Assembly: GCA_021904315.1 (NCBI GenBank)
Contig: CM038920.1
Location: 2,852,001-2,916,000 of the forward strand
Length of the DNA: 64,000 nucleotides
DNA from: Sphagnum magellanicum
Taxonomy: Eukaryota > Streptophyta > Sphagnopsida > Sphagnales > Sphagnaceae
Direction of reading: 5' to 3'
This document shows positions 1 to 12,349 of this stretch, one piece after another; the first letter of the stretch is position 1; each line of letters begins with the position of its first letter. The notes beneath the pieces were generated by a model that saw only the letters and a list, made by a program, of their open reading frames with translations, did no database searches and was not told the origin of the DNA. A program made the translations under genes and the position numbers.

Positions 1-446
1 CAATCAATTGGATGGATTGCAACTAATGAGCCACCGGTGAGAACAGCAAAAATCATTCTGATGACACTTCCACCTGATGCCCCATGATCCACCACAAGAA
101 TTTACCCATACCGCATGGCAAGTGCATAACTCAAGAACATCACCATAGTAGGAGCATCTTTTGAACACATTCAGCCCTTTGAAGGATCAAATAATCACCG
201 CGTACAAACTTTGTTGTCCACTTGCTTACCTCTCCAAGGAAGGTGTAAGATGATGTCAGGGATTATAGATGAATCAGAAGAAGGTTCAAATATAATATGA
301 TCAGGTAATAAAATCACTGTTAACCTAGATATCCTTCCTGTTGAAAGGTACCAAAAAGGAAGTGGGACCACATAATCATCATGGTCAAAGTCAACAAATG
401 ATGCACAGGTACTACATATACTTCTGGTATCTGCACCCTTGGCCAC
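1..446 (-). pseudogene. Unrecognised coding-like remnant at left edge
   Basis: The minus strand carries an open stretch of about 84 codons (195-446). The same frame stays protein-like to the window edge apart from a couple of stops. The translation has a balanced composition, including CSTCASFVDFDHDDYVVPLP near its start and LPDHIIFEP further on, unlike the AT-driven random ORFs around it. I do not recognise the family. It may be the end of a retroelement polyprotein or a decayed host exon continuing left of the window. No start signal or splice site can be defended. Confidence 0.25.
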
Positions 447-689
447 CTCAGGTTTGAATCTAGGGCTTGCAACATCTTGTGGAAGTCACCATAAACCAAC
501 CTAAACCATTAACATCTTGTGGCCAAGTTACAGTTTTCCCTTCTATGGCATAAAGACTTTGTTGTGAACCATAAGAATAGTAGCACATACACAGTGATGG
601 CAGTGTAAAAGGATGTAGCCTATCCCACTAATTCAGTGCCAACAAAAAGAAAAACTTGCCTTGTTTCTAGATTTGTCGTCTGGTAGTGC

Positions 690-1005
690 CAGATTGATTA
701 ACAAATACACTCCCTTCCTTACATCCTCACACATCTGTTTCACATTCATTGCAATTGGGTTAGCCCAAACCCAGCACCGAATTCAAAGCTTCAAATTGAA
801 AAGGTTCAATTCTCTTTTTGCTGCGACTTTCCTGTTTGCTGATCCTTGAATTAGCAATGGGAGCACATCTTGAACCTTAACCTGTGATGGATTTTCCACA
901 TACACTACCTTCCTTGCATTCACACATCTTTTTTCTCTTTAATTGGTACTAGGTCAATTTAACCTGTGACCTGATTCAAAGCTTCAAATTGAGAAGCTCC
1001 TATCT
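690..1005. repeat. Diverged local direct duplication (~190 bp offset)
   Basis: Two related segments, about 700-805 and 890-1005, share the order ACACTNCCTTCCTT, then CACACATCT, then GATTCAAAGCTTCAAATTGA. They look like an old tandem duplication. No function is apparent. Confidence 0.5.
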
Positions 1006-1009
1006 TGTT

Positions 1010-4000
1010 GTGAACTAGGTAAGCAGCTTATAATCATCAAGAGGAATGTACATCCCAAATGTACCTGTAAGTTTGTCAAAGTTCGTTTTTAACAAATCAA
1101 TGATTTATTTGTTGAATACCTCCAGGAAGAAGCAATTAGTTAAAAATTTCAGGTTCTCCATCTCTCACTCTTCCTACAAAATTTACACCAAACATGTGAG
1201 CTTGCAGTTCATATAGTTCATATAGTATCACCTCCCAATTTGGATGTAGGTCACATGAAACAAAAACAATCCAAATGCAATTGACATGACCTGATTACAC
1301 TTCAGATTCTGCCACAGAGGTACTAAATTGGGTAACTATCACCTCTAGCAAGTCTCATTATTAGATCCTCTCCAAGAAAAACTTGTTGCTCTGGTAGTGG
1401 AGACATAGAAGTGGCATATAGATGTGCTATGAACTTATGTACAAAGGAAGTCCTTCAATCCTTTTCTAGTGTTTCTCAAAATTCTTTGACACTTTACTGG
1501 CCAACACCACCACATCCATTACCATTATGCTTAGATTCACAAAAACAAGAAGTTCTGACACAAATTCTTAAGATTTATTAAAAAGTTCACAAGAAACCAC
1601 ACAAAAAATACAATTAGAAGGGGCAAAGAAGGGATAAAAACTTCAAGGAAAGAACCTCTTCACATTGTGAACCTTGTGAAATGAAAATTATACACAGAAA
1701 TCAACATTCATGACTACGATAATTTTTGATTTGTTTGAACTTCATGTAATCATATGCACCATCTAGACATTGTGCACAATTAATTAACCCTAGTCATCAT
1801 TGGTATGCCATGACTAGGGTACATGTATTAAGTTTTATCAAATTGATGACATGTCATGTTGACTCCTTGTTTGAATAATAATCTTAATCTTTATTAAAGT
1901 TTTTAGTAACTACTACATGAAAGTTTGCTCAACATTTGAATTAAATATCATCAAGAAATTATAAAAATGTGATGTTATGAAACCAATTAACCAGTTAACC
2001 AATTTATAATTATTTCTTTAACATATGAAATTAATTTTAGTGTGAATCCTAATTAAAGATATTATATATGAATTTATAACCCTTAAAAAATCTACAAAGA
2101 TCAATGATTGATTTTAATATATGGCTAGGTGTCATTATGTCTTAATTTTTCCAATTGCATGTGTGAAAGAGGATATTGTTTGGGAATATTATCTAAGTTA
2201 AAAAAATTCTCTACCTGATATTACATAAGTTTCTAATATCCAAATATTTAAATAATTTTAAATTTATGTTTTCAATGAATTTTGACATCCTATATTTGTT
2301 TAAGTTTTAAATCTTGATTAAAGGTGTGAAAAGTGATGAAGGAAGTAAGGTGGTTGTGTACGATTAAAAGCCATCATGCATGAAATATTCATATTAAGTT
2401 CTAAAATTACATTTCAAATAATGCAGATCATAATGGTAGTCACAAAGTCATTACAAACAACAAACATTTGGTTTGTTTCCATGGCAAAAATATGTAAAAA
2501 AAAGATAATGTTTCTGAGTTTTAAAATCCAAGCAAACAATGTGTGCATTGTAACCCAAATAAGTGAACCACCAAGTTCCTATATCCAAGCCTTCATCAAT
2601 TTCTTGTTTTGACTAAATAAATACCACAACTTTAGTGCTACCTCCTTTACTTTGAACCTTCCATAGAAATTACATCCTTTTTTATCTTACTAATTGAATT
2701 TACTTATAACAAGTAATATTTATTATAAATATTGTGTACATATGGTATATTTTTTCTAATTTTTTTTTTCTAATACCTATTATTAATGCATACTCTATAT
2801 TATTTATATTTGAAATTTTGAATAAACATAACCATACTATAGGACTAGTTGAGTTATAATTTTTACTCATGTAGTTTTCCAATACATTATACAAATGAAA
2901 GCACCCATTGGGCAAGGATATACATAATGTCTTTACATTTAATACTAAAACAAAAATAAAAATTCATTCATATTAATTATGAAATTAAAAAATGAAATTC
3001 TATAATTACACAACTTGGGCTTTGCATTGTTGTGTATTATTATTACAATCAATTGATGAATTGATTTGGTGGAAATTATATTCCATTCAAAATTTAACAA
3101 TATTGAACATGAAATTGCATGCAACTTGAATTCAATTTGAATTGAATTGAATTGAAATGAACTACATTTCAATTATTAGATTTAATTCAAAATCAATTTA
3201 AAAGAAATGATATGCAAATTGGTGAAAAATGCGTTGAAAATCTACTTGTGATTGTGATGTAGGCAAAATAAATCAACCTTAAACAAAATAAAGATCCAAT
3301 AAAACACCATTCCATTCCTCTTTACTTGGGAATTGGCTAAACATATTCCAATTTGGAATTGTCCAAAGCAGACTTATGAAACCTAAATTTGTTTTACCTA
3401 AACTAACTTTGAGGAATCATTGTCACTAAAATTAAACATTTGAAATTAATTTCAATATGAAACTATAGATATACATAATTATGTTATTGTACATGAAATT
3501 TGAAATATGGATGATTATGTTTTTGAAATGATCTTACTTCACAAGTTGAAATTGTGGTTGAATAGGTAGGAACTTTTTTTGTAATCATGGGACATGAGAG
3601 TTCAATTTGTCTTGTGACATCATATCCTTGTAATTTAAATTATTATGTAGTCCATCAATATGCATTGTATTTACTTTGAATTTGATATGATGATGTTGAT
3701 TAATATATCCTTTAATTTCAACAACTTGTTGATAGTTTAACAATTTTCAAGATAAAAAAACATATTTTTCATTATTTATATCATGCAATTAAATGGATTA
3801 ATGAATTAATTTTTATTTGTGATCTAGTCAGGTTGTCACCACATCAAATCAAGGTAAACTACAATGCATTTTGATCAATGTATTTTTTCAATATTGTGAT
3901 GGATTGTTCAAGTTGTGATCATCCATAAATATCATTAACCAAATTTGGCAATATTAAAAAATATGAAAGTAGAAAATCTTAAACACCTTTTCATATCATA

Positions 4001-4140
4001 GACAATTATGATGATCTATGGCAATTTTGTTTTAAAAACCTAATAAAAAAATCCAATAAAAGATCAATGGTTGGAACCATCACATGGGAAACAAAAAAGG
4101 AAGGCCAAAGAAAGGCCAAATGTATAGCCTACAAGAACCA
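1010..4140. other. AT-rich intergenic stretch, no gene seen
   Basis: I see no coding region, RNA gene or clear transposon boundary here. The only local structure is a short imperfect ATTGA/AATTG microsatellite at about 3131-3158. Short ORFs in this stretch have the biased, low-information composition expected of AT-rich non-coding DNA. Confidence 0.5.
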
Positions 4141-4149
4141 AAAGAAAAG

Positions 4150-5830
4150 GGAAAGAATTAATCCATTTTGTGGTAGGAAGCTATTTCACCCATGGCCCTT
4201 CTAATGTGACTTGCATTCAAATCATGAGATTTAATAGTAATGGGAGGTCTAGAACAAGCATCACCCGCCAACGCAATTTTCCTCTCTATTGCAAAAGCTA
4301 AAGCACACTAAAAAGTAATATTAACACGTTGCTTGAAAAATTGAATGTAAAAAGACAAGGATAATTACCTCCCAATTGTCTATTATGGAAAACACGAGCA
4401 CACTCTTGATGAAATGATCCATATCACGCCCCAGTGCATTGTGCACCTCCATGGCCATTGGAATAAAGTGGTGCCCTGCATGAAACCTTTTATCCTTGCA
4501 AATCTTAGCAATGGCACTAAGTTCCATAATTGCACTTATTAGTCAATTAATCACACTCAAAGCCATTGTTTCTTGTGTTGGGTTAGTAACCACCACATTG
4601 GCAACGAAGACTTGGTCCTCTTGGGTCATGTAAATATTAGTTCATAATGAAATTCTTGACGTAAAGGCATACCACCGCTCTTTTCATACAATGTGCCCAT
4701 TTTTTCAAGCGAAGGCATACATGACGTTTTAGATGGTATCATGTGTGGTTATTTGTTGACTTCAAAACGGGCAATGAACTAAATGCGTGCTAGATGTGTT
4801 TAACTTGTGTCCATTTTCATACATGAGAAAACTAAATGCCAAGGGTTGAATCAAATTGAGATGAAAATGCAATGTTGAAGTGAAAGTAGACTGTGTGATG
4901 CAAAATGAATAGATAAATGGCTTAGTAACCAACCATAGCCTTGCCCCCTTGTCCAAATGAAAACAAATGTAAGTTTTGGATGTTGAAGAAATGGAGTCAT
5001 ATTCCAAGATAGATTTAAGGGATGTGTTGTGGTGGATGTCCATCAAAGATGTTTGTAGACTTGGGGTGCCAGTAACTGCCAAACTCTCAAAAAAAGGGTG
5101 CATCTCCCTAGTTACAGGAAGAAGGCCATTTTGCACTACACGTAAGCATGATTGAAACATGTGTGGGCCCCCTTCAACTTGAAAAACATACTCCTCCAAA
5201 ATGAATCTATCTAAAATATGAAATTTAAAACAGAAATACGAAACCACCAAAGCTCAACTCCTTAGAAAAGCATATGGGGCACAAAAAGAGAAGGCTTATA
5301 CCACCAAAGGATATCGGTAATCAAACTTGATGCCTTGTTAAGGGGCTTTGAAAAACTCCCACGATCTTGGACCCATAATGTCCCCACATACATGCATAAC
5401 TCCCTTATTGAAACTTGCCAAAAGAGACGAGGAAAAAAGGAATACTGTTCGTGTGAGATAAGAAGTTCGACAAGTTACACATGAAGACAAAATGCCCAAA
5501 GCAACCTAGGTGTGTCCCAAGAGAGGAAGATCATCAATATGTGCCACGTTTTGAAATAAAGCCTCATTCGAAAAATGTGTGGCAAAGTTCTGAAAACCCA
5601 TTGGAACACTCAAAATGTGTAAGCCATCTGTGACCAAAGTGTAGCCTTGAGGAATCTTTATGCATGGAGAGAGCCCTAATGAACTCCAAAGCTTGTAGTT
5701 TGACAATTGGACCCTAAGCCCAACTAAGGTTAATTGGGTTGAAAGGTGGTCAAAGGTGCATGTAATTTCATTCATAAGCCCCATGATGTGGGTATGTGGT
5801 TTAAAAAAAATAAAAATTTGGGACAAAATA
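4150..5830 (-). mobile_element. 5'-truncated LINE-like reverse transcriptase relic with C-terminal zinc-knuckle/nuclease-like part
   Basis: Read on the minus strand, conserved blocks appear in family order. At 5826-5506 is an RT thumb-like region containing YKLWSSLGLSP, GYTLVTDGLHILSVPMG and HIDDLPLLGHT. At 5250-4762 is a middle region that ends in a C/H pattern (HLVHCPF near 4765). At 4527-4321 is a block with HHFIPMAMEVHNALGRDMDH. A tail continues to about 4150 with IERKIALA and RPPITI-like sequence. The blocks lie in different frames and are separated by stops and frameshifts, so the copy is dead. The abrupt start near 5826 inside the RT fits 5' truncation, as is usual for LINEs. The H..C pattern followed by an acidic FIPMAMEV block suggests the zinc-knuckle plus restriction-like endonuclease layout of RLE-type LINEs, but that is inference. 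I recognise the block series as a recurrent plant RT family but cannot name the clade. Confidence 0.5.
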
Positions 5831-6340
5831 TTTTTTATTGAATTTTTTTTGCAAAATGGCGAAAGCTTGCCAAAATAACATTGTTAGTATGGATGGACTA
5901 TATATGCATGTAATCATGAATGATTATAAACTTAATCATAATTAATACTAGATTTTTGGATAATGTCATGAACCTCCATGGTCATATTATGATGGAGATT
6001 TTAGTTCAAAGCATCAATGTTGAAACATTATTCAACAAACTACCATTAGCAACTTGATGTGGGGATGAAAGAAAAAGCCTTGATTTATCAATTTCCAAGG
6101 GGTTTTGTTTAGATTTGAAACCTTGAAACATATGTTTTTTCATAACCACGAAGGCCACCAAAATGTTCATCTTCACCAATCATTTTGAAGAAATTATACC
6201 TATAATTCCACCACTACTAATAGTCACATTTTATAATCCAAAGTCTTGTCAAAAAGTGATTCAAAATTCAAAATTAATAAATGAAGTGATTTTGGAGGAT
6301 TTGAATTGTTAAAAATGATATTTTTGTATAGAAATTTGGA
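5831..6340. other. AT-rich intergenic stretch, nothing recognised
   Basis: This stretch lies between the RT relic and the first copy of the dispersed repeat. No ORF, RNA gene or repeat boundary can be supported. Confidence 0.4.
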
Positions 6341-6344
6341 TAAT

Positions 6345-6540
6345 TTTTTTAATATCCTTTATATCAAAGTAGCCAATTGTCTAAATTCAATTTGCAGTGT
6401 GTAGACAAAAATATAGAAAGATGATTAAAGATTTTTACATCATATTTAATTACTAGCCAAATTTCTAGGGACAATTGTCATTTTTTCTAAATCTTCATAT
6501 GAATGATCACCACTTTGGTTGCAAAAAAAATTCCTAAAAT
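6345..6540 (-). repeat. Dispersed repeat family R1, copy f
   Basis: Read on the minus strand, this copy carries AAAGTGGTGATCATTCAT, then GAAGATTTAG, then AAATTTGGCTAG, then a CTTTCTATATTTTTG tail. The same block order is seen at 10.4-10.7, 11.6, 16.1, 22.9, 49.1 and 50.0 kb. Confidence 0.55.
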
Positions 6541-9500
6541 ACACTGGTTGGTATTATGGCATGGTTTTAATAATGAAGAGAATTCTTGATGTGAGTATGA
6601 TATGTACATCTAATATGTTTTTATTATGTTATCAATGGTTGCGATTGGTAACTTGTTTGGAGTATGGTTGTTATTATTTTAGCAATGATTAGCAACACCT
6701 TTGGAATATTTGTACTTTTATGTAATAGGTAGTCAACAATATAGAGGGATGCTTGAATGTTGTTATTTTGATAATTCATTTGTAACCAAATTCGGTTTTG
6801 CCATTTTGTGGATGTTTGCCACCTTAGTAAATTTAGTTTAAAATCCTTAAAAAACACATGTACATGATGGAACTAGATTTTTTTTAGGTAAACAAAATAT
6901 TCTCTTACAAGATTTTTTGTTTTGGACAAAATCACCCAAAAAAAGAAAATTTGGGTGAAGTTTGTCACATTTTGTAGTGGTTTTTACATGAACATAATGA
7001 TCACCACCTGCATAGAAATTGTGATATAGTTGGATTACAGAACCCAAATCTAAAAATATTTATGTGTTAAAGGCATTGAGACATAAATATGAGTTGAAGC
7101 CTTTTTGCAATAGGGGATGGGTTTAATAGTTCAAAAAACTGAATGGACATTGAAAGATCTAACCTTTGGCTAGAAATCTTCCACTCTTACTATGCAACAT
7201 TTACCTTCACAAATAAAACGAAGAGATCATGTGCTTGAAGCTCAAGTTGGAGAAGGGTTCAAGTCAAAAGAAACGAGAAATAATAGTTATAAGTTCATTT
7301 TAGTATGAAATGTGTGGTAATTAGAGACAATTCATATGGGTAGGGTAAACATGCCCCCCATCGAATAGAGCTCAATAATTGAACACCCTAGCATGTTAGC
7401 TTGACGTCTAGGAATGGTCGTGGGTGAAACTACTAGCATTTTAAAATGTTTTTATCACCAAATGCTTGGTATTAAAAAAAATTGTTTGGTTATTTTTATT
7501 ATTCACATGGAATATTGATTTAGTGTATGGTTTTGGGGGCAGGAGTGGTTGGTATTTGAAAGAAATTGAATGTCATTATGTATATGATTTGTTTGGTCAT
7601 AGGAAAGTAATAGGCACAACCTCAAGCATTAAATTGAAAATCTTTTGGTTGTGTAAAGATTTCTTCCCCTTTGGAAAACTAGTTGGAATTGCTAGGGAAT
7701 TAGACTAGGAGGGAAAAAAATGATTACTTGGAGTTCAACAATATATAAGCCCTAAACCTTAAAGTTATCAGAAAGAACCTAGGGGGAAGTAACATTATAC
7801 ATGACGATCCTAAAGGGAAACAACACAATGCAACAACCATCTTTACAAAATATTTTGTAGCTTGAAATGCTGACAAATTACATCAATTAAACCTTTTGTT
7901 TATACCTTGCAAATGGACAAAAACAAGAAGATGTGAACTATGATGTTAGACACACAAACATTTTGCCAATATGTCTAAGTGAAACATAAAAAATGGGTTT
8001 GATTCCAGAAAAATGAGCTAATGCCACCTAAAGGTCCAACAAAATAGAATGTTAGTTGCACATTTTAAAATTTAGACCAAAAATCAACATGTTCACAAGG
8101 TCAATGTGCTTATACATGTCACTCATAGACTTATATCTTAACATGCCATCAGGGAAGAATATAGGACATGCACAATTCTGTAGGTTTGTTAAAGTTACCA
8201 TTATTTCTACATCTAGGTTAAGAAGTAGATATATCTTGACTTTGGGATTCATGAACTTTTTCATTTGATAACAAATACAAACTCAAAACTATTGGAGAGG
8301 AGAAGATTCTCTATGCTACCAACAAGGAAAATGTGGATGCACATGTTGTTGATGTAATGGTTATTTGGCACCTTCTTTCTAGAAGTTCATTTTGTTCTGT
8401 ATGCACATTTTGTTCCACAACCATAGATTCACGAACTTTCAAAGCAAATGGCTTTGTGTGTTTGATGGGATGCAAATTAACATTAAAGTTTCCAATTAGC
8501 TTCTTCCTACTTTCTATGAAAAACCTAAACATCTATTTTTCAGTTTGATGATAAAAAATAAGAACTAACTTTAGAAAAAAGACCAATTCTAGAAGGTCAC
8601 AACACAAATCAAGTTTTTTTCCCATGAGAGACAAATATAAAAGAAATTTTTATGTGTGTGCAATCATGTTGTTCCAAACTACTTTTGAAAAAAAAATGGT
8701 TGATAGAAGCAATCATACTAACATGTACCAAAAGCAATCATAACCACTATTTAATTTTTTGAATTTTGGATTGTAAAAAATAAAATAATAATAAATAAAA
8801 TATTTTAAAAAAATGTTATTGTGAATACATTATGTATATATCATAAAAATTTGGAATCAATATAATGAGTGAAAAATACATTTAAAAACTTTTAACCTCT
8901 TATAACTAATGTTTAAAAGCTGCATAAAAGCTGCTTAAAAAAAATTTTGACACTAAAATCACAATTTGAAAATACTTTTAATGACATATTTTGGGACTTT
9001 TTTAATATACACCTTAACGTAATAGTGCTAAGATTTAAAAAAAAAGTTTAATGTTTTTTTGTAAGACATTAAATTTTTTAAAAATATTTTAAGAATAAAG
9101 CAATGGTCTAAGGGGGCACGTGTGGCTCTTAATAGCATGGTTGGACCTTGACATGCATGAACAGTCTACACAAGAATTCAAAGCCAACCAACACTTATCT
9201 CATAGTAAGCAAATGAACATTCCAATAAACCAACAACTACCAAAAGCATTTCCATGTCAAAAATTTGTTCAAAAAGACCAAAGACGTCATTGATTAGTAT
9301 ATTGTTCGGTCGTCTCCTTTAATGATTTATCTCTTTGAAGCTTGCTCTTTCAGGAATCATTGGAAGCACATGTTCTTGATACATCAATGAGAAGACCCAA
9401 AATAAAAGTTTGGCAAATTTTTCATCTAACAATAAACCCTACAATCTCTCACTTGGATCGTGTATGACTGCAACTATTACCCATTGATTTCATCAACTTT

Positions 9501-10430
9501 CTACAAAGGATAGTGGCCAATGTAAATATTAGCGATGGTGAGGAGGGAGGAGATTTAGAAATTTTCACTTGTTGAAATAGAGGAGTAATGCCCACAGTTT
9601 TGGAGAAGTTTTTGAAAATTTGTTGGTGAACAGGAGTGCATTCACCCATCATTGTAGATTTTGAAACCCTAAACAAAATTAAATCTACACCCTTTGTTTA
9701 AAGTTAAATAGTAAATTTGAAGATTTTGACCAATGCATTCTTCATTCATCTCGGTGATGGAGGTAGGAAATGTTTGGTAATCAGGGTATTACTGTTTGCT
9801 GATAGGTGGCAAACGAACTCCCCATGGGCTGCATGTGTCTGATGTAAACTTTTTCAAAAATTTTATCACCCTAACTTTGTGTGAGTATATCTTTCTCATT
9901 ATTTAACCAAATTGAACGATTTCAAAGCCAGTGTGTGCGCAATCTAATGATCTACATTTCATCTTTAGACCCCAAATACAAAATAAGTATATTAAGCGAG
10001 AGCTCAATGACTGAGACACTAAGTGTTCAGTCATCGACCAGTTTACCCTAGTTGATGGACATTTAATAATGACCAACTCATGTTCTATGGAAATTAAGAT
10101 GTCAAAATTATGAATTTGATTTGTCCTAAGTCTGGACTAGGCCCAGGGATTAGGTCTTTGATGCTGGAATTAGTTGTAATTCACATGCCCATGTCAGTCA
10201 AGTAATCTTAGGTCACTTGCTGGATTGTACTGGTTTGATTGTTCTTCTACTTTAAGTTTTGAGAAACTTTTCTTTTGTTACAAAGTCCTAAAGACTACTC
10301 TCCATTTAGTTCTACGTCCCTCTTGGGATGCTCACCATTGACTAGAAAGCAGAAACTTGGAAAAAAAAACATTGGATAGAACCCATTTTTTATGTTTTGC
10401 TTCTTTTCATCTCCTACCAAAGAAGCTCTC
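6541..10430. other. AT-rich intergenic stretch, no gene seen
   Basis: Several ORFs of 60-80 codons occur on both strands (for example near 7466-7708 and 8056-8548), often as mirror pairs on opposite strands. That is typical of chance ORFs. None shows a domain I recognise. 8700-9100 is very AT-rich with poly-A/T runs. Confidence 0.4.
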
Positions 10431-10439
10431 AGTCCCAGT

Positions 10440-10690
10440 GGAACCAGCCTACAAGTAAAATTTCGCCAAAATTTTAAAGAAAACAATCGAAAATGATTTG
10501 ATTTGGAGGGTTTCAATTGCCCCAAGTGAGAAAAAATAGCAAAAATTGCCAGATTTAAATATTTTGAGTGTGTTGCCATTAATATAGAAAGTTGATTGAA
10601 GATTTGTCTGTCATGTAATAGACAAATTTGGCTGTTGTCTTTTAGAGGGATGATTGCCACTTAGGCTAATTGAAGAATTCCTAGAATAAA
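10440..10690 (-). repeat. Dispersed repeat family R1, copy g
   Basis: On the minus strand the block order is AAGTGGCAATCATC, then ACAGCCAAATTTG, then a TTTCTATATTAATGGCAA tail. It matches the other R1 copies over about 200 bp by eye. Confidence 0.55.
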
Positions 10691-10909
10691 CACTGACTGG
10701 AAACCACAAAATCCAAGAAAAGAAGAAGATAAAAGGCAAACAACTGTTTCACAGGTGTATGACTAAACTACAAAATCCAAAAATTGCAACAAAAAAAGCC
10801 TCCAAAAGAAATTGAAGGAGAAAAGAGTAACTTTTAAAAGGCTTTCCCAGGAATTGTAGAAGAAATGTTTAACCTAAGTAGATTAGATTTGGTGATCTCA
10901 CTGTACATT

Positions 10910-11330
10910 GAATGCTGTCTGGCATGGCTGCGTTTTGCCTCTTGTGTGAACGCTCACAGTACACCAGCTCGGGACGACTGCAGGTTCGCCGGACAAGTTA
11001 CATTAATCCCTGAATTTCTCTGTTGACTTGTTAAATTATTTTAGTACGAGCTATAGTAATGAACCGTAATATGTAGTCAACTATAGATTTTGAGGTTCGA
11101 TTATTTGCAGACTGTGCCTGGCACAGCCTGTCTGTCCGATGTCTCCCCCTTCCAACTTCCACCCAGGTTGAAGAAGTTGGATCTGAGTCTAGACTTTGAA
11201 GAGAGAGAGAGCGAGAGGCGCGATAATCATCGTCTTTCTTCAATGTCCTCACGTGAATGCAGTGTCGTCAGTTCTTCCACTAATAGCGTACTTATGAACG
11301 TAGCCAGTGGCCAGCCTTGTGGCTTCATGT
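10910..11330. promoter_or_regulatory. CpG-richer island, possible promoter or exon remnant
   Basis: GC and CpG content rise sharply against the flanking AT-rich DNA (for example the GAGAGAGAGCGAGAGGCGCG stretch near 11200). Open frames of 70-100 codons exist on both strands but none is recognisable. The island could be a regulatory CpG island, a host exon I cannot identify, or simply a less deaminated sequence. No TATA box or splice signal decides between these. Confidence 0.25.
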
Positions 11331-11627
11331 ACTCTCAGTACGAATCAGTATTTTTTTTAAAGTTCATTTTTTCATATCGAAAATTTGGCGAAATTTAACA
11401 AAAAAAAAAAGAGCATAACTAGTCGAATTTACACTATGGAAAAAAAATTTCCCAATTTCTTTTTCAAGAAAAAAGGAAAATTCAGCAGGAAAAAAAAAAA
11501 CTGCAATGGATGGATGGACTTTTGACGCTAATTTCTGTCTTGACATATGTAAGTGAGTACCAGTGAACTGACAGCGAAAGCTCGCCCCATGAAATGAATG
11601 GTTGATTGATGTGGGGCAATGTTTTTT

Positions 11628-11860
11628 TTTGCCAATTTTGTGATATAGTTGAAGTGGCAATCATCTGTAGGAAGATTTAGCCAAATTTGGCAAGAAGCTA
11701 AATATGAAGTAAAATTTTAAAATCATCCTTTCATATTTTTGGCTACTTTACTCAACCATGTATACTTAAATTTTGGTCTAAATCTTGCTATTCAAAATCT
11801 TAAAAAGCACTTGATTTAAGCATTTTTAATTTCGCCTTTTGGCTAACGAGTAAGAGAAAG
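11628..11860 (+). repeat. Dispersed repeat family R1, copy a (best preserved)
   Basis: It starts after a poly-T run with CCAATTTTGTGATATAG, followed by AGTGGCAATCATCTGTAGG, AAGATTTAGCCAAATTTGG and AGCTAAATATGAAGTAAAA. It then runs through a CAACCATGTATA block to a TTTTGGCTA tail. Copy e at 50.04 kb matches almost the whole length in the same order. Confidence 0.65.
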
Positions 11861-12295
11861 GCTTTTTCTTTTGGGGGCAGGGGAAAGGGGGGTACTTCCA
11901 GAAAAACTTCACAGGCTTTAATGGAAGGAACTTCCAGTGACTGTGATCAGCTGCAGTTGCATCAGCCAAAACCCCAAATAATCACTCCAGTGACCAGTCA
12001 AGAAAACCATACAGCAGACTTCGCTGTACCCATGAAAAGGCCACACAAACATACCAAACCAACCAACCAACCAGTCCAGCCAAGAAATCATACACTAGTG
12101 ACTAAATACGGCAACACAGCCGACATTGGGTGTCTCCATGGCAGAAAAACATGGCAGACATGCGAGCCCCAAGCTGAACCCAACAGCCCCCACTACTACA
12201 CCAACAACAGACCACTATGTATTATGTACCGTGGACTATGTAACTTGCAAGAGTCTCCTCATAACTCACAATACCCTCAGTGTGCTCTGCTGCTG

Positions 12296-12345
12296 GTTAC
12301 TGGAAATAGCTGAGGCATTGGAGCGCCGAGGCTATTTCCAGTAAC
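12296..12345. repeat. Perfect inverted repeat, 15-bp arms, 20-nt spacer
   Basis: GTTACTGGAAATAGC (12296-12310) is repeated as its exact reverse complement at 12331-12345. It could form a short hairpin. The next bases are not a T tract, so a terminator reading is not supported. Confidence 0.8.
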
Positions 12346-12349
12346 TAGC

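Noticed and set aside
4762-5250. A 162-codon open frame, one of the longest in the window, as a host gene
   Set aside because: Its flanking frames carry RT-relic blocks in family order, so it is the middle part of that broken retroelement.
11921-12313. 130-codon plus-strand frame as a gene
   Set aside because: The composition (His, Pro, Asn, Thr rich) follows local CCAACC/CCACAC repeats. No domain, and it overlaps another frame.
12296-12345. Rho-independent terminator
   Set aside because: Plant nuclear context, no T tract after the stem, no gene upstream.
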